DNA of 64,000 bases from Eubacterium_G segne (GTDB lineage Bacteria; Bacillota; Clostridia; Lachnospirales; Lachnospiraceae): NCBI RefSeq assembly GCF_014287775.1, contig NZ_JACOOZ010000009.1:1-64000 (forward strand). The letters are read 5' to 3'. Positions 27,208 to 36,146 of this stretch are shown one piece after another (position 1 is the first letter of the stretch; the number at the start of each line of letters is the position of its first letter). The notes beneath the pieces were generated by a model, which saw only the letters and a list, made by a program, of their open reading frames with translations, did not search any database and was not told the origin of the DNA. A program made the position numbers and the translations under genes.

Positions 27208-28347
27208 ATGAAGAAATATTCAAATGTTATATTTGTTGTTTTCCTTATAATCTTCGCAGCAGGACTTTGGTTATTCAACTCCCGGATAACCAGAGTCCCT
27301 TTGCTATCTGATGACAATTTTAATTTCGTAAAGGGCGAAGTAGTGGAAGTAACAGAGGATAATACAGTAGATAATCAGGTAAACGGTGGGAGCCAAAATG
27401 TAAAAGTGAAAATCAGATCCGGAAAATATAAAGGAAAAATCTGTGATGCTAACAATATGAATGGATACCTTTACGGAACATATTGTACAAAGGGAACAAA
27501 AGTAATCGTGCAGCTTAGCAGTTACAATGATGAATTGTCAGGAAGTATATATGGATATGACAGAGGAAACATTATTTGGGGGATTGTAGCTGTTCTAGCC
27601 ATTGGATTATTTGCCGTAGGGGGAAAACGTGGCATTAAATCCATGCTGGCACTTATATTTACCTTTGTATGCGTAATATATCTATACATCCCCTTAATGT
27701 ACATTGGCTGTTCGCCTTTCTGGGCAGCAGTTCTGGTGGTAATATTTGTAACGATAGTCTCCATATACCTTATATGCGGCTACAACAAAAAAGGAATTTG
27801 TGCTATTGCAGGTACCATACTTGGAGTTCTAATTGCCGGAATATTTGCCACGGTATTTGGAAAAATAACCCGTATAACCGGTTATAATATAGAAGATATA
27901 GAAACGATGGTATATGTTTCCCAAAACAGTAAGCTTCAAATAGGTGGAGTGTTTTTTTCAGGAATATTAATTGCTTCCCTTGGAGCAGTAATGGATGTGG
28001 CTGTTTCCATTTCTGCCACAATAGAGGAAATACATAACAAGCGACCTGAACTTACTACAAAAGAGTTGTTTAAATCAGGTATACATGTGGGAAAAGATAT
28101 GATGGGAACAATGTCTAACACATTAATATTGGCATTTACCGGCGGAGCAATAAACACGATGATACTTATTTACGCATATATGATGCCGTATTTACAGATT
28201 ATTAATATGTACTCCATTGGAATCGAGGTAATAAAAGGTATATCGGGAACACTTGGAATTATACTTACAGTACCGCTGGTTTCGGTAATTTCAGCGTGGA
28301 TGTATGGAAAGAAGAATCCTCATGAATCGAAAAGCAATGAAGAGTGA
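27208..28347 (+). CDS. YibE/F family membrane protein
   Basis: A 379-residue polytopic membrane protein. It has one N-terminal helix, a small extracytoplasmic beta domain (VKGEVVEV...QNVKVKIRSGKYKGK) and about seven further helices including ALGAVMDVAVSISATIEEI and MGTMSNTLILAFTGGA, the signature segments of YibE/F. The family's substrate is unproven. ATG 27208 is used; an in-frame TTG at 27193 lies inside the likely ribosome binding site. It follows the phosphatase gene closely and may share its transcript. Confidence 0.88.
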   Translation: MKKYSNVIFVVFLIIFAAGLWLFNSRITRVPLLSDDNFNFVKGEVVEVTEDNTVDNQVNGGSQNVKVKIRSGKYKGKICDANNMNGYLYGTYCTKGTKVIVQLSSYNDELSGSIYGYDRGNIIWGIVAVLAIGLFAVGGKRGIKSMLALIFTFVCVIYLYIPLMYIGCSPFWAAVLVVIFVTIVSIYLICGYNKKGICAIAGTILGVLIAGIFATVFGKITRITGYNIEDIETMVYVSQNSKLQIGGVFFSGILIASLGAVMDVAVSISATIEEIHNKRPELTTKELFKSGIHVGKDMMGTMSNTLILAFTGGAINTMILIYAYMMPYLQIINMYSIGIEVIKGISGTLGIILTVPLVSVISAWMYGKKNPHESKSNEE

Positions 28348-28369
28348 GGTTGTCGTGTAAAAAAAACAA

Positions 28370-28453
28370 TTACGTCCTTAAAAATGTAACAAAACACACT
28401 TTTACGTCCTTAAAATGTAAGAAAAATACATTTTTACGTCCTTAAAAATGTTG
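28370..28453 (+). repeat. Three operator-like palindromic repeats, 32-bp period
   Basis: TTACGTCCTTAAAAATGTAA occurs at 28370-28389, again at 28402-28420 (one A shorter) and at 28434-28453 (last two bases changed). Starts are exactly 32 bases apart, about three helical turns. Each copy is an imperfect palindrome with TTAC and GTAA ends around TTAA. The third copy runs into the -35 box of the promoter for the DUF4143 gene. This looks like a multi-site operator for a dimeric regulator. Confidence 0.8.
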
Positions 28454-28479
28454 ACGTGTAAAAATAACATGGATATAAT
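28451..28479 (+). promoter_or_regulatory. Promoter of the DUF4143 ATPase gene
   Basis: TTGACG (28451-28456), a 17-base spacer and TATAAT (28474-28479), near consensus. The -35 overlaps the third operator-like repeat. The start codon is 41 bases after the -10. Confidence 0.85.
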
Positions 28480-28519
28480 TATATAAAAAGAAGGATAATA
28501 AAGAAAAGGGTGTGGTTGT

Positions 28520-29827
28520 ATGAGACGTTTTGCATTGGAAAAATTAAAAAAATGGAAGGACAGTGAAAGTAGAAAACCACTTATTATACGAGGTGCCAGA
28601 CAGGTAGGAAAAACATGGCTTATGAAGGAATTTGGAAGAGAGTGTTTTGAGAATGTGGCATATGTAAATTTTGACAGCAATGTCAGGATGAAGGGGGTTT
28701 TTGAAGGTCAGATTGATATTGAGAGAATAATACTGGCTATTGAAATTGAAACCGGTGTAACCATTGAAAGGGAAAATACGTTATTAATTTTTGACGAAAT
28801 TCAGGAGGTTCCAAGAGCACTGTCATCTTTAAAGTATTTTTATGAAAATGCGCCGGAATATGCTATTGTGGCTGCCGGTTCTCTTTTAGGTGTAGCAATG
28901 CATAAAAAAACATCATTTCCTGTGGGAAAAGTTGACTTTATGGATTTGTATCCCCTTAATTTTCAGGAATTTTTATGTGCATTAGGAGAAGAGAGATATG
29001 TAGACATTCTCCAAGGTAAGGACACAGATATGGTAAATACCTTTAAAGATAAATATATAGATAGACTTCGTGAATATTACTATGTTGGTGGAATGCCGGA
29101 AGTGGTGCAAACCTACGTTGACACTAGAAATTTTAAAAAAGTAAGAGAGCTTCAAAAAAATCTTATAAATTATTATCAACAGGATTTTTCAAAGCATGCG
29201 GAGATGAATCTTGTTACAAGATTAAATCTGGTATGGAGCTCAATTCCTATGCAGTTGGCAAAGGAAAACAAAAAATATATATATGGTCAGGTAAGGGAAG
29301 GTGCCAGGGCAAAGGATTTTGAATTGGCAATTCAGTGGCTTTTAGACTGTGGATTAATTCATAAAGTACAGAGAATAAATAAGCCTTCGTTGCCGTTGAA
29401 GGCTTATATGGATTTAAATGCATTTAAAGTTTTTTTACTTGATATTGGTTTGTTAATTGCAATGACTGATTTAGATGTAAAAGTAATTCTAGAGGGAAAT
29501 AAAATTTTTACAGAATTTAAAGGAGCCCTTACAGAGCAATATGTTTTACAACAATTAATTTCTGAAAATGGAGTAATGCCTTATTATTATTCAGCCACAA
29601 ATTCTCAAGGGGAGATTGATTTTGTAGTACAGGGCAAAACTTCAGTTATTCCTATTGAAGTTAAGGCAGAAGAAAATCTCAGGGCTAAGAGCTTAAAGGC
29701 ATTTTGCGATAAGTATAACCCTAAATTTGCAGTGAGAACTTCTATGTCCGATTATAGAAAACAGGATTGGATGACCAATATTCCTCTTTACAATATTGAT
29801 AGAATAAGGGACTATCTTGAACAGTAA
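28520..29827 (+). CDS. AAA ATPase with C-terminal DUF4143 domain
   Basis: A 435-residue protein. The N-terminal AAA_14 ATPase shows Walker A RGARQVGKTWL (about residues 25-35) and Walker B LLIFDEIQEV (about 92-101). The C-terminal DUF4143 region has QGEIDFVVQG and IPIEVKAEEN, a PD-(D/E)XK-like arrangement (about 365-400). This family is widespread in anaerobes, often in many copies, and has no settled role; a link to DNA is inference. The ribosome binding site is AAAGGGTG before ATG 28520. A near-consensus promoter and a triple operator-like array sit directly upstream, suggesting tight regulation. Confidence 0.88.
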   Translation: MRRFALEKLKKWKDSESRKPLIIRGARQVGKTWLMKEFGRECFENVAYVNFDSNVRMKGVFEGQIDIERIILAIEIETGVTIERENTLLIFDEIQEVPRALSSLKYFYENAPEYAIVAAGSLLGVAMHKKTSFPVGKVDFMDLYPLNFQEFLCALGEERYVDILQGKDTDMVNTFKDKYIDRLREYYYVGGMPEVVQTYVDTRNFKKVRELQKNLINYYQQDFSKHAEMNLVTRLNLVWSSIPMQLAKENKKYIYGQVREGARAKDFELAIQWLLDCGLIHKVQRINKPSLPLKAYMDLNAFKVFLLDIGLLIAMTDLDVKVILEGNKIFTEFKGALTEQYVLQQLISENGVMPYYYSATNSQGEIDFVVQGKTSVIPIEVKAEENLRAKSLKAFCDKYNPKFAVRTSMSDYRKQDWMTNIPLYNIDRIRDYLEQ

Positions 29828-29851
29828 AAAGTTATAGGGGATTTCCACGTT

Positions 29852-29874
29852 GTATGGTACAATAGTTACCATAC
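29852..29874 (+). promoter_or_regulatory. Inverted repeat in the NSS transporter promoter region
   Basis: GTATGGTA (29852-29859) and TACCATAC (29867-29874) are perfect 8-bp inverted arms seven bases apart, with a possible -10 (TACAAT, 29858-29863) inside. It lies 23 bases before ATG 29897. It could be an operator or a small leader hairpin. Confidence 0.55.
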
Positions 29875-29896
29875 TAAAGGAAAGGAAATTCTAATA

Positions 29897-31228
29897 ATGG
29901 AAAAAACGAGAGATGGCTTTAAGAGCCGGACAGGCTTTGTAATTGCCTGCATTGGCTCAGCCGTAGGTATGGGAAACATATGGAGATTCCCATACATGGT
30001 ATCAGATTGGGGAGGAATGACATTTTTAATTCCATATGTTCTGTTTGTAATTTTAATTGGAGCATCGGGAGTTATCGAGGAAATGGCACTTGGTCGTGCG
30101 GCAAAGGGCGGACCTATTATAGCTTTTGGAAAGTGTACGGAAGTTCGGACCGGTAACAAAAAAATAGGAGAGAGAATAGGTATTATTCCGGTGATTGGCT
30201 CTCTTGCCCTGGCAATCGGTTACACGGTAGTAGTTGGTTGGATTTTCAAATATACTTTTCTTGCCTTGTCAGGACAGTTAGCAGGCATGGGACAGGATAT
30301 GGATGCCATAGGAGGTATGTTTGGAACCACCGCAACAAAATTCGGTAACAATTTATGGCTGGTGGTTGCAGTAATAGTAACAGCGGTAATTATGGCATTC
30401 GGAATTGCAGGAGGAATTGAAAGGGCAAACAAAATAATGATGCCTCTTTTATTTGTGCTGTTTTTAGGTCTGGGTATTTATATATTTACATTACCGGGAG
30501 CAAGTGACGGATATAAGTACATATTCACAATTAATCCAAAAGGACTGTTAAATGTAAGATTGTGGATTTTTGCCTTTGGTCAGGCATTTTTCTCACTTTC
30601 CATTGCAGGAAATGGAACAGTAATTTACGGCTCATATTTAAGCAAATCAGAAAATGTTGTAACATCTGCCGGAAATGTGGCTATATTTGATACTTTGGCA
30701 GCATTACTTGCGGCATTTGTAATTATTCCGGGAATGGCAGTTGGAGGTGCAGAGTTATCTTCAGGAGGTCCGGGACTGATGTTTGTATATTTGGTAAATG
30801 TGTTTAATGGAATGCCCGGTGGAAAAATTGTAGGAATAGTATTTTACATTTGTGTACTTTTTGCAGGAATGAGCTCACTGGTTAATTTATACGAAGCGCC
30901 GGTAGCAACAATGCAGGAAAAGTTTGGTCTTAAAAGACCGGCAGCAGTTGGTGTAATAGCTGCTATTGGTTGCATTGTGGGACTTGCAATTCAGGGAATC
31001 GTATCAGGATGGATGGATGCCGTTTCAATATATATTTGTCCGTTAGGAGCAATGCTTGCAGGCATCATGTTCTTCTGGGTAGCAGGAAAAGATTTTGCAT
31101 TAGAAGCAGTAAACCAGGGCAAGGACAAGCCTATTGGAAAGTGGTTTATGCCTCTTGGAAAGTATGTGCTTGTTCCTTTGGCTTTTGTAGCATTAGTTGC
31201 CGGAGCAATTTTAGGTGGAATAGGTTAA
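29897..31228 (+). CDS. Neurotransmitter:sodium symporter (NSS) family transporter
   Basis: A 443-residue transporter with about 11-12 membrane helices. The N-terminal RTGFVIACIGSAVGMGNIWRFPYM is the NSS helix-1 signature, with the unwound GxAVGxGNxWRFPY sodium and substrate site. Bacterial members such as LeuT and MhsT import amino acids with sodium. The length suits the 11-helix bacterial subgroup. AAAGGAAAGG precedes ATG 29897. Another membrane-protein gene follows 28 bases downstream. The exact amino acid carried cannot be read. Confidence 0.93.
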   Translation: MEKTRDGFKSRTGFVIACIGSAVGMGNIWRFPYMVSDWGGMTFLIPYVLFVILIGASGVIEEMALGRAAKGGPIIAFGKCTEVRTGNKKIGERIGIIPVIGSLALAIGYTVVVGWIFKYTFLALSGQLAGMGQDMDAIGGMFGTTATKFGNNLWLVVAVIVTAVIMAFGIAGGIERANKIMMPLLFVLFLGLGIYIFTLPGASDGYKYIFTINPKGLLNVRLWIFAFGQAFFSLSIAGNGTVIYGSYLSKSENVVTSAGNVAIFDTLAALLAAFVIIPGMAVGGAELSSGGPGLMFVYLVNVFNGMPGGKIVGIVFYICVLFAGMSSLVNLYEAPVATMQEKFGLKRPAAVGVIAAIGCIVGLAIQGIVSGWMDAVSIYICPLGAMLAGIMFFWVAGKDFALEAVNQGKDKPIGKWFMPLGKYVLVPLAFVALVAGAILGGIG

Positions 31229-31256
31229 TGGTTGAAAATTGGGGAGGAATTAAAAG

Positions 31257-32732
31257 ATGACTTATAGTAACCCGGCAACTCAGGGAAAGAAAATTACTAT
31301 TATATTTGGAGTAGTGCTTTCAGTTCTTGTACTGCTTACCATAAATCCGGTTATTGATAATGATTTCTGGTTTTTGTTAAAAGGTGGGGATTATGTAATG
31401 GCTAATGGCATTCCCCATACGGAGCCTTTTACAATGCATCAGGGATGGAATTTTGTTATGCAGCAGTGGCTTAGCTCTGTTATTTTCGCATTAATTTATA
31501 ATACATTTGGCGTAATGGGAATGGTTGTGACCATGAGTATTATATCATTAATTACAACTCTTATAATTTATAAAATATGCTTGTATGTTACTAACAACAA
31601 TACTTTAATTTCTTTTATTATAGGCTGTGTGTATGTTATTATAAATGCTTTTTCATGTGTTACCAGACCTAAGATTTTTACAGCCCTTATATTTGCAGTT
31701 GAATTATATTATCTTGAGAAGTTTATAAAAGAGCAGAAAACCAGGTATCTTATAGCACTTCCTATATTATCGGTTTTGGAAATAAATCTTCATGCCTCTA
31801 TGTGGTGGATGATTATTGTGTTAATGCTTCCTTATGTGGCAGACAGCATTTCCATTCCCAAATTAAAGGTTAAAGGGGAAAATAAAAAAATTATTCCATT
31901 GCTTTTATCCATGGTTGCGGTATTTATTGCCGGATTAATTAATCCATATGGAATTAAAGCTATTACGTATTTGTTCAGGTCTTACGGGCTAGAAGAAATA
32001 AGCGGGTATATTTCTGAAATGCAGGGGATTAACGTTAATGATGCCATGGGAATGGCAATGGCGGTTATTATGATTATAATGGTTTTTGCCTATATTTTAT
32101 ACCGCAGGGGTACTTACAAAATCAGATATTTTTGTCTGACTTTAGGAACAACTTATTTGATGTTGTCGGCATATAGAAGCATATTTATATTTGCCACAGG
32201 AGCATTGTTCCCATTAGCATACTATCTAAAGGATGTGTATCCACCTGAAAATAAAAAGTCCCAAGAGTCAAACAGAAAAACTGTTAATATACTATTAGTA
32301 GTATTGTGCATTGCAATTGTGGCAGCGGTAGCAGTTAAATTTATAAAATATGATGATTCTTCTGCTCAGGCAAAATGTAAGGGAGCAGTTGAATATTTAA
32401 AGGCAAATAATAATCCGGATGATGTGGTATTATTTACCACATATGAAGATGGAGGATACGCAGAGTATTGTGGATTTAAGCCATATATGGATGCCAGGGC
32501 GGAGGTTTTTGTTAAGAAAAATAACGGTAAGGCAGATGTTATGAAAGAGTATAACAGGCTTGAGGATGGGGATATTTATTACAAGGATATATTTGATAAG
32601 TATAAATTTACTCATGCAATTCTTTACAAAAAGGGACTGCTATATACATATATATCAAAAGATAAGGATTATAAACAGGTTTACTCGGATAAAAACAGGG
32701 TAATTTATGAGTATGTTGGGGAAAATAGATAA
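31257..32732 (+). CDS. Polytopic membrane protein, GT-C glycosyltransferase-like
   Basis: A 491-residue protein with about ten hydrophobic helices and a C-terminal soluble domain of about 110 residues. The first external loop carries DNDFWF, resembling the acidic D-x-D/E loop of GT-C enzymes that use lipid-linked sugars. This is suggestive only. The start ATG follows GGGAGG. Its position before a YfhO gene, a family tied to glycosylation of teichoic or lipoteichoic acids in Firmicutes, supports a cell-envelope sugar role by context. It could also be an unrelated polytopic protein. Confidence 0.6.
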   Translation: MTYSNPATQGKKITIIFGVVLSVLVLLTINPVIDNDFWFLLKGGDYVMANGIPHTEPFTMHQGWNFVMQQWLSSVIFALIYNTFGVMGMVVTMSIISLITTLIIYKICLYVTNNNTLISFIIGCVYVIINAFSCVTRPKIFTALIFAVELYYLEKFIKEQKTRYLIALPILSVLEINLHASMWWMIIVLMLPYVADSISIPKLKVKGENKKIIPLLLSMVAVFIAGLINPYGIKAITYLFRSYGLEEISGYISEMQGINVNDAMGMAMAVIMIIMVFAYILYRRGTYKIRYFCLTLGTTYLMLSAYRSIFIFATGALFPLAYYLKDVYPPENKKSQESNRKTVNILLVVLCIAIVAAVAVKFIKYDDSSAQAKCKGAVEYLKANNNPDDVVLFTTYEDGGYAEYCGFKPYMDARAEVFVKKNNGKADVMKEYNRLEDGDIYYKDIFDKYKFTHAILYKKGLLYTYISKDKDYKQVYSDKNRVIYEYVGENR

Positions 32733-32772
32733 AATATCACATTTACATCATATTTAATTTTTTAAGAGTGTG

Positions 32773-32816
32773 TGCTATAATACACCTTAAATATATAGAG
32801 AAAAGTTTTAAGGTGT
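32773..32816 (+). promoter_or_regulatory. Extended -10 promoter with inverted repeat before the YfhO gene
   Basis: TGCTATAAT (32773-32781) is an extended -10. ACACCTTAAA (32782-32791) and TTTAAGGTGT (32807-32816) form a perfect 10-bp inverted repeat. The right arm contains the AAGGTG ribosome binding site of ATG 32820. It could act as an operator at the transcription start, or as an RNA hairpin hiding the ribosome binding site if transcription begins far enough upstream. Confidence 0.6.
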
Positions 32817-32819
32817 GCT

Positions 32820-35201
32820 ATGAAAACTAAAAATAATTTATTTACATATATAATTTCCATGGGACTCCCGGCAATAATTTTGACAGGAGTTCTTTTATTT
32901 GTGGAAAATTATCCTTTTGGAAATAATAATTTTACCCTGTGGGATATGGATTATCAGTATCTGGATTTCTTTCAGTGGTTAAAGAGGGTGTTTAATGGAG
33001 AGGCGAATATTGCCTATTCATTTGGAAAATCATTAGGGGATAATACCATAGGACTTTGGTCATTTTATTTATCAAGTCCATTTAATCTTCTTTTGTTTTT
33101 CTTTAAGGATATCCAACTGTTTATTGTGGTTTTGGCAATTATCAAAATAGCCTTGGCAGGTCTTACCTGCTGTATATACTTAAGAAAAAGGTTTGAAAAT
33201 CTCTCAGGGGTGTGGGCGGTGTTATTGTCTGTGTCCTATTCTATGATGACCTACAGTATAAAACAGATAACCAATATCATGTGGTTAGATGGAGTAGTTT
33301 TTCTGCCTCTTGTAATGCTTGGGGTATACAGGGTAATTACTGAAAATAAGAAAGTATTTTTGTACATAATAACGGTAGTTGCGGTTATATCCAACTGGTA
33401 TACGGCATACATGATTTGCCTGCTGTCAGTATTTTATTTCGTATATGAGGTTATGCAATTTAATAATCAGGGATTAAAGCCAATACTTATAAAATTCAAA
33501 AATTACTGTCTGACAATGATACTGTCAGTTTTAACCACTATGTTTTTCTTTATTCCTATGGTTATGCAGCTGTTAAACGGAAAGGGAATAGAGCATGACA
33601 AATTTTTCAGATTTCAATTTCGATGCAATATATGGGATATAGTGAAGGCACTGTTTCCAATAAATGCAAATGTAGATAATTCAAATATACTGATTTTGTT
33701 TTGCGGTTCCTTAACGTTAGTAGGCACAATATTATATTTTGTAACGAAAAACATTGGAATCAGACAGAAAATATGTGTTGGAGTTTTACTGCTTGTTTTA
33801 ATTGTATCTGATGTATTTTATCCAACGGAAAAAATCTGGAATGGCTTTAGAAAAGTGGCATCGTATTACAGCAGGTCGGCTTTTGTAATATGCTTTTTCA
33901 TGGTGCTTCTGGCTGCAACTTATTTTAACACAAGAAGAAAAATAAAGAATTTTAAAGTTGTGGCAGTGATTTGCACCATTTTAGTTGTAGGTGAACTTTT
34001 TTACAATACTAATATTTATATTTCAAGCTTTAGTATTAAAAATACAAAAGAGTACAACAGCTATGTAAGTAATGCCCGAAGGCAGATTAATGAAATAAAA
34101 AACTATGATAACAGTACATTTTACAGAGTGGAACAAACAGGCAGCAGAGTAACCAAACCTAAAAATACTTTTGGAGCTTTTAACGAAGGTATGGCATATG
34201 GGTATATGCCCTTAGCTTCTTACAGTTCTACCTTTAATAATTCCATAATGAAGCTTTATTCAAAATGTGGATATAGTGAGTGTAAGAGGGTGATTATATA
34301 TAAGGAACCTATTTTAGTAAGTGATTCTCTTTTGGGAATAAAGTATCTTTTAAGTAAAAAGGCACCTTTAGGATACAAAAAGGTAAAAAGCATAGAAAAA
34401 TATAATAAAAAAAGTGTATACGAAAATCCTTATGCATTAGGGTTAGGATATTTAACCCATAAGGATGTGTATAAGGATATAGTAGCAGAAAATTCTTTTG
34501 AATATCAAAATAGACTGTTAAGTGGAGTTGTTGGAAAACAGGTAAATGTGTTTAAAAAAGTTAAGTCCCGGAAAATTTCTAAAAACGGAAAAATTACCTG
34601 GGTAATGAATAGCCCAAAATGCAGCAATGTGCTTTATGGATATCTTACAAGGCGATATGAAAATAAAGTGGATTTGTATGTCGATGGAAAACTAAGAACG
34701 GATTATGGTCAGTGGAATTCATATAAAACCGTTCAAATTTCTCAGGATAAAAGGGGACAAAAGCATACAGTGGCAATGAAGGGAAAAATATTTACAACAA
34801 GTGGAATCAGAGGCATGTTTTATTATTTGGATATGGAGGAATTTAGGCGTGTAATAAAACTTCTTAAGAAAAATAATTTTTTCCCTGACATAATGAAGGA
34901 TGGCTATGTTGAAGGAGACTATAATGCCGGAAAAAAGGGACAGCTTCTTCTTACAATTCCTTATGATAAAGGCTGGAGCATTAAATGCAATGGCAAAAAA
35001 GCAGAGGTTAAAGTTGCTCAGGGAATATTTACTGTTATAAATGTTGATAAGGGAAAAAATCACATTGTTATGGAATACCACACACCGGGATTTAAGGCAG
35101 GAATAATAGTTTCAGTTATGGCATTGTTATGCTTTATATTATGGCAGGTAAAGACAAATAAAAGAACATATAACGTTGACCCGGCAAATTTAAAGTGTTA
35201 A
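32820..35201 (+). CDS. YfhO family membrane protein
   Basis: A 793-residue protein with about a dozen N-terminal membrane helices (to about residue 400), a large external domain (about 400-760) and a final helix (about 765-783). The opening, with WDMDYQYLDFFQWLKRVFNGE followed by YSFGKSLGDN, is the YfhO pattern. YfhO of Bacillus and Listeria takes part in lipoteichoic acid glycosylation, so a GT-C-like role at the outer membrane face is likely. AAGGTG lies four bases before the ATG within an inverted repeat. It is functionally linked by context to the preceding membrane protein. Confidence 0.88.
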   Translation: MKTKNNLFTYIISMGLPAIILTGVLLFVENYPFGNNNFTLWDMDYQYLDFFQWLKRVFNGEANIAYSFGKSLGDNTIGLWSFYLSSPFNLLLFFFKDIQLFIVVLAIIKIALAGLTCCIYLRKRFENLSGVWAVLLSVSYSMMTYSIKQITNIMWLDGVVFLPLVMLGVYRVITENKKVFLYIITVVAVISNWYTAYMICLLSVFYFVYEVMQFNNQGLKPILIKFKNYCLTMILSVLTTMFFFIPMVMQLLNGKGIEHDKFFRFQFRCNIWDIVKALFPINANVDNSNILILFCGSLTLVGTILYFVTKNIGIRQKICVGVLLLVLIVSDVFYPTEKIWNGFRKVASYYSRSAFVICFFMVLLAATYFNTRRKIKNFKVVAVICTILVVGELFYNTNIYISSFSIKNTKEYNSYVSNARRQINEIKNYDNSTFYRVEQTGSRVTKPKNTFGAFNEGMAYGYMPLASYSSTFNNSIMKLYSKCGYSECKRVIIYKEPILVSDSLLGIKYLLSKKAPLGYKKVKSIEKYNKKSVYENPYALGLGYLTHKDVYKDIVAENSFEYQNRLLSGVVGKQVNVFKKVKSRKISKNGKITWVMNSPKCSNVLYGYLTRRYENKVDLYVDGKLRTDYGQWNSYKTVQISQDKRGQKHTVAMKGKIFTTSGIRGMFYYLDMEEFRRVIKLLKKNNFFPDIMKDGYVEGDYNAGKKGQLLLTIPYDKGWSIKCNGKKAEVKVAQGIFTVINVDKGKNHIVMEYHTPGFKAGIIVSVMALLCFILWQVKTNKRTYNVDPANLKC

Positions 35202-35267
35202 TATCTAGTTATCGGGCTTATGACAATCAAAAGTAAGCTAGTGACAATTATGTCTGGAGGTGTTTTT

Positions 35268-36068
35268 ATGGGATTTTTGAAAGGGAAAACTGCAATTATC
35301 ACCGGCGGTGGAAGAGCAGTTTTACAGGATGGAAGTTGTGGCTCCATAGGATATGGTATTGCTACTGCTTACGCTAAAGAAGGTGCAAATCTTGTTCTTA
35401 CAGGAAGAAATGTTAAAAAGCTAACTGATGCTAAAGAGGAACTGGAGAGCAAGTACGGAATAAAGGTCTTACCGGTACATGCAGATATTAGCGCAGGTTC
35501 AGATAATGAGGCAACTGTAAAAGAGGTTGTTAAAAAGACAATAGATGAATTTGGACGTATTGATGTGTTAATTAATAATGCTCAGGCATCAGCTTCAGGA
35601 GTAACCATTGCAGACCACACTACACAACAGTTTGATTTGGCAATGTATTCAGGAGTTTATGCAACGTTTTATTACATGAAAGAATGCTATCCATACTTAA
35701 AGGAAACAAAAGGCTCGGTTATTAATTTCGCTTCAGGAGCAGGATTGTTTGGAAACTTTGGACAGTGTGCTTATGCAGCTGCAAAAGAAGGCATAAGAGG
35801 TCTTACAAGAGTTGCGGCAACAGAGTGGGCAGCAGATGGAATCAATGTAAACGTGGTATGTCCTTTAGCCTGGACATCACAGCTTGAAAACTTTGAAAAG
35901 GCATATCCTGAGGCATATAAAGCCAATGTAAAGGTACCGCCTATGGGACGTTTCGGAGATGTTGAAAAAGACATTGGACGCCCTTGTGTACAGCTGGCAT
36001 CACCGGATTTTAAATATATGAGTGGTGAAACTATTACATTAGAAGGTGCATTGGGACAGCGACCATAG
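35268..36068 (+). CDS. Short-chain dehydrogenase/reductase (SDR)
   Basis: A 266-residue NAD(P)-dependent oxidoreductase. The Rossmann motif appears as TAIITGGGRAV...GSIGYGIA, with an insertion (VLQDGSC) splitting the usual TGxxxGIG loop. NNAQAS replaces NNAG, and the catalytic Ser (NFASGAG), Tyr and Lys (YAAAKE) are present. ATG 35268 is used because TGGAGG lies upstream; the earlier in-frame ATG 35220 has none. The C-terminal GETITLEGALGQRP is typical of SDR enzymes. The substrate is unknown; the split glycine loop resembles a subgroup of enoyl-ACP-reductase-like SDRs. Confidence 0.88.
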   Translation: MGFLKGKTAIITGGGRAVLQDGSCGSIGYGIATAYAKEGANLVLTGRNVKKLTDAKEELESKYGIKVLPVHADISAGSDNEATVKEVVKKTIDEFGRIDVLINNAQASASGVTIADHTTQQFDLAMYSGVYATFYYMKECYPYLKETKGSVINFASGAGLFGNFGQCAYAAAKEGIRGLTRVAATEWAADGINVNVVCPLAWTSQLENFEKAYPEAYKANVKVPPMGRFGDVEKDIGRPCVQLASPDFKYMSGETITLEGALGQRP

Positions 36069-36093
36069 TTGTAGATAAAATTATAAAGAAATT

Positions 36094-36140
36094 AAAGACT
36101 GCAGTGAGGGTATTTTCATTTACCTGCCTGCAGTCTTTTT
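36094..36140. terminator. Bidirectional terminator between SDR and Rpn-like genes
   Basis: AAAGACTGCAG (36094-36104) and CTGCAGTCTTT (36128-36138) form a perfect 11-bp stem with T residues after it. Confidence 0.88.
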
Positions 36141-36146
36141 ATAAAA

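Noticed and set aside
28370..28453. Three regularly spaced repeats resembling a minimal CRISPR array.
   Set aside because: Repeats are only about 20 bp with 12-bp AT-rich spacers, there are no cas genes nearby, and the last repeat merges into a promoter. An operator array fits better.
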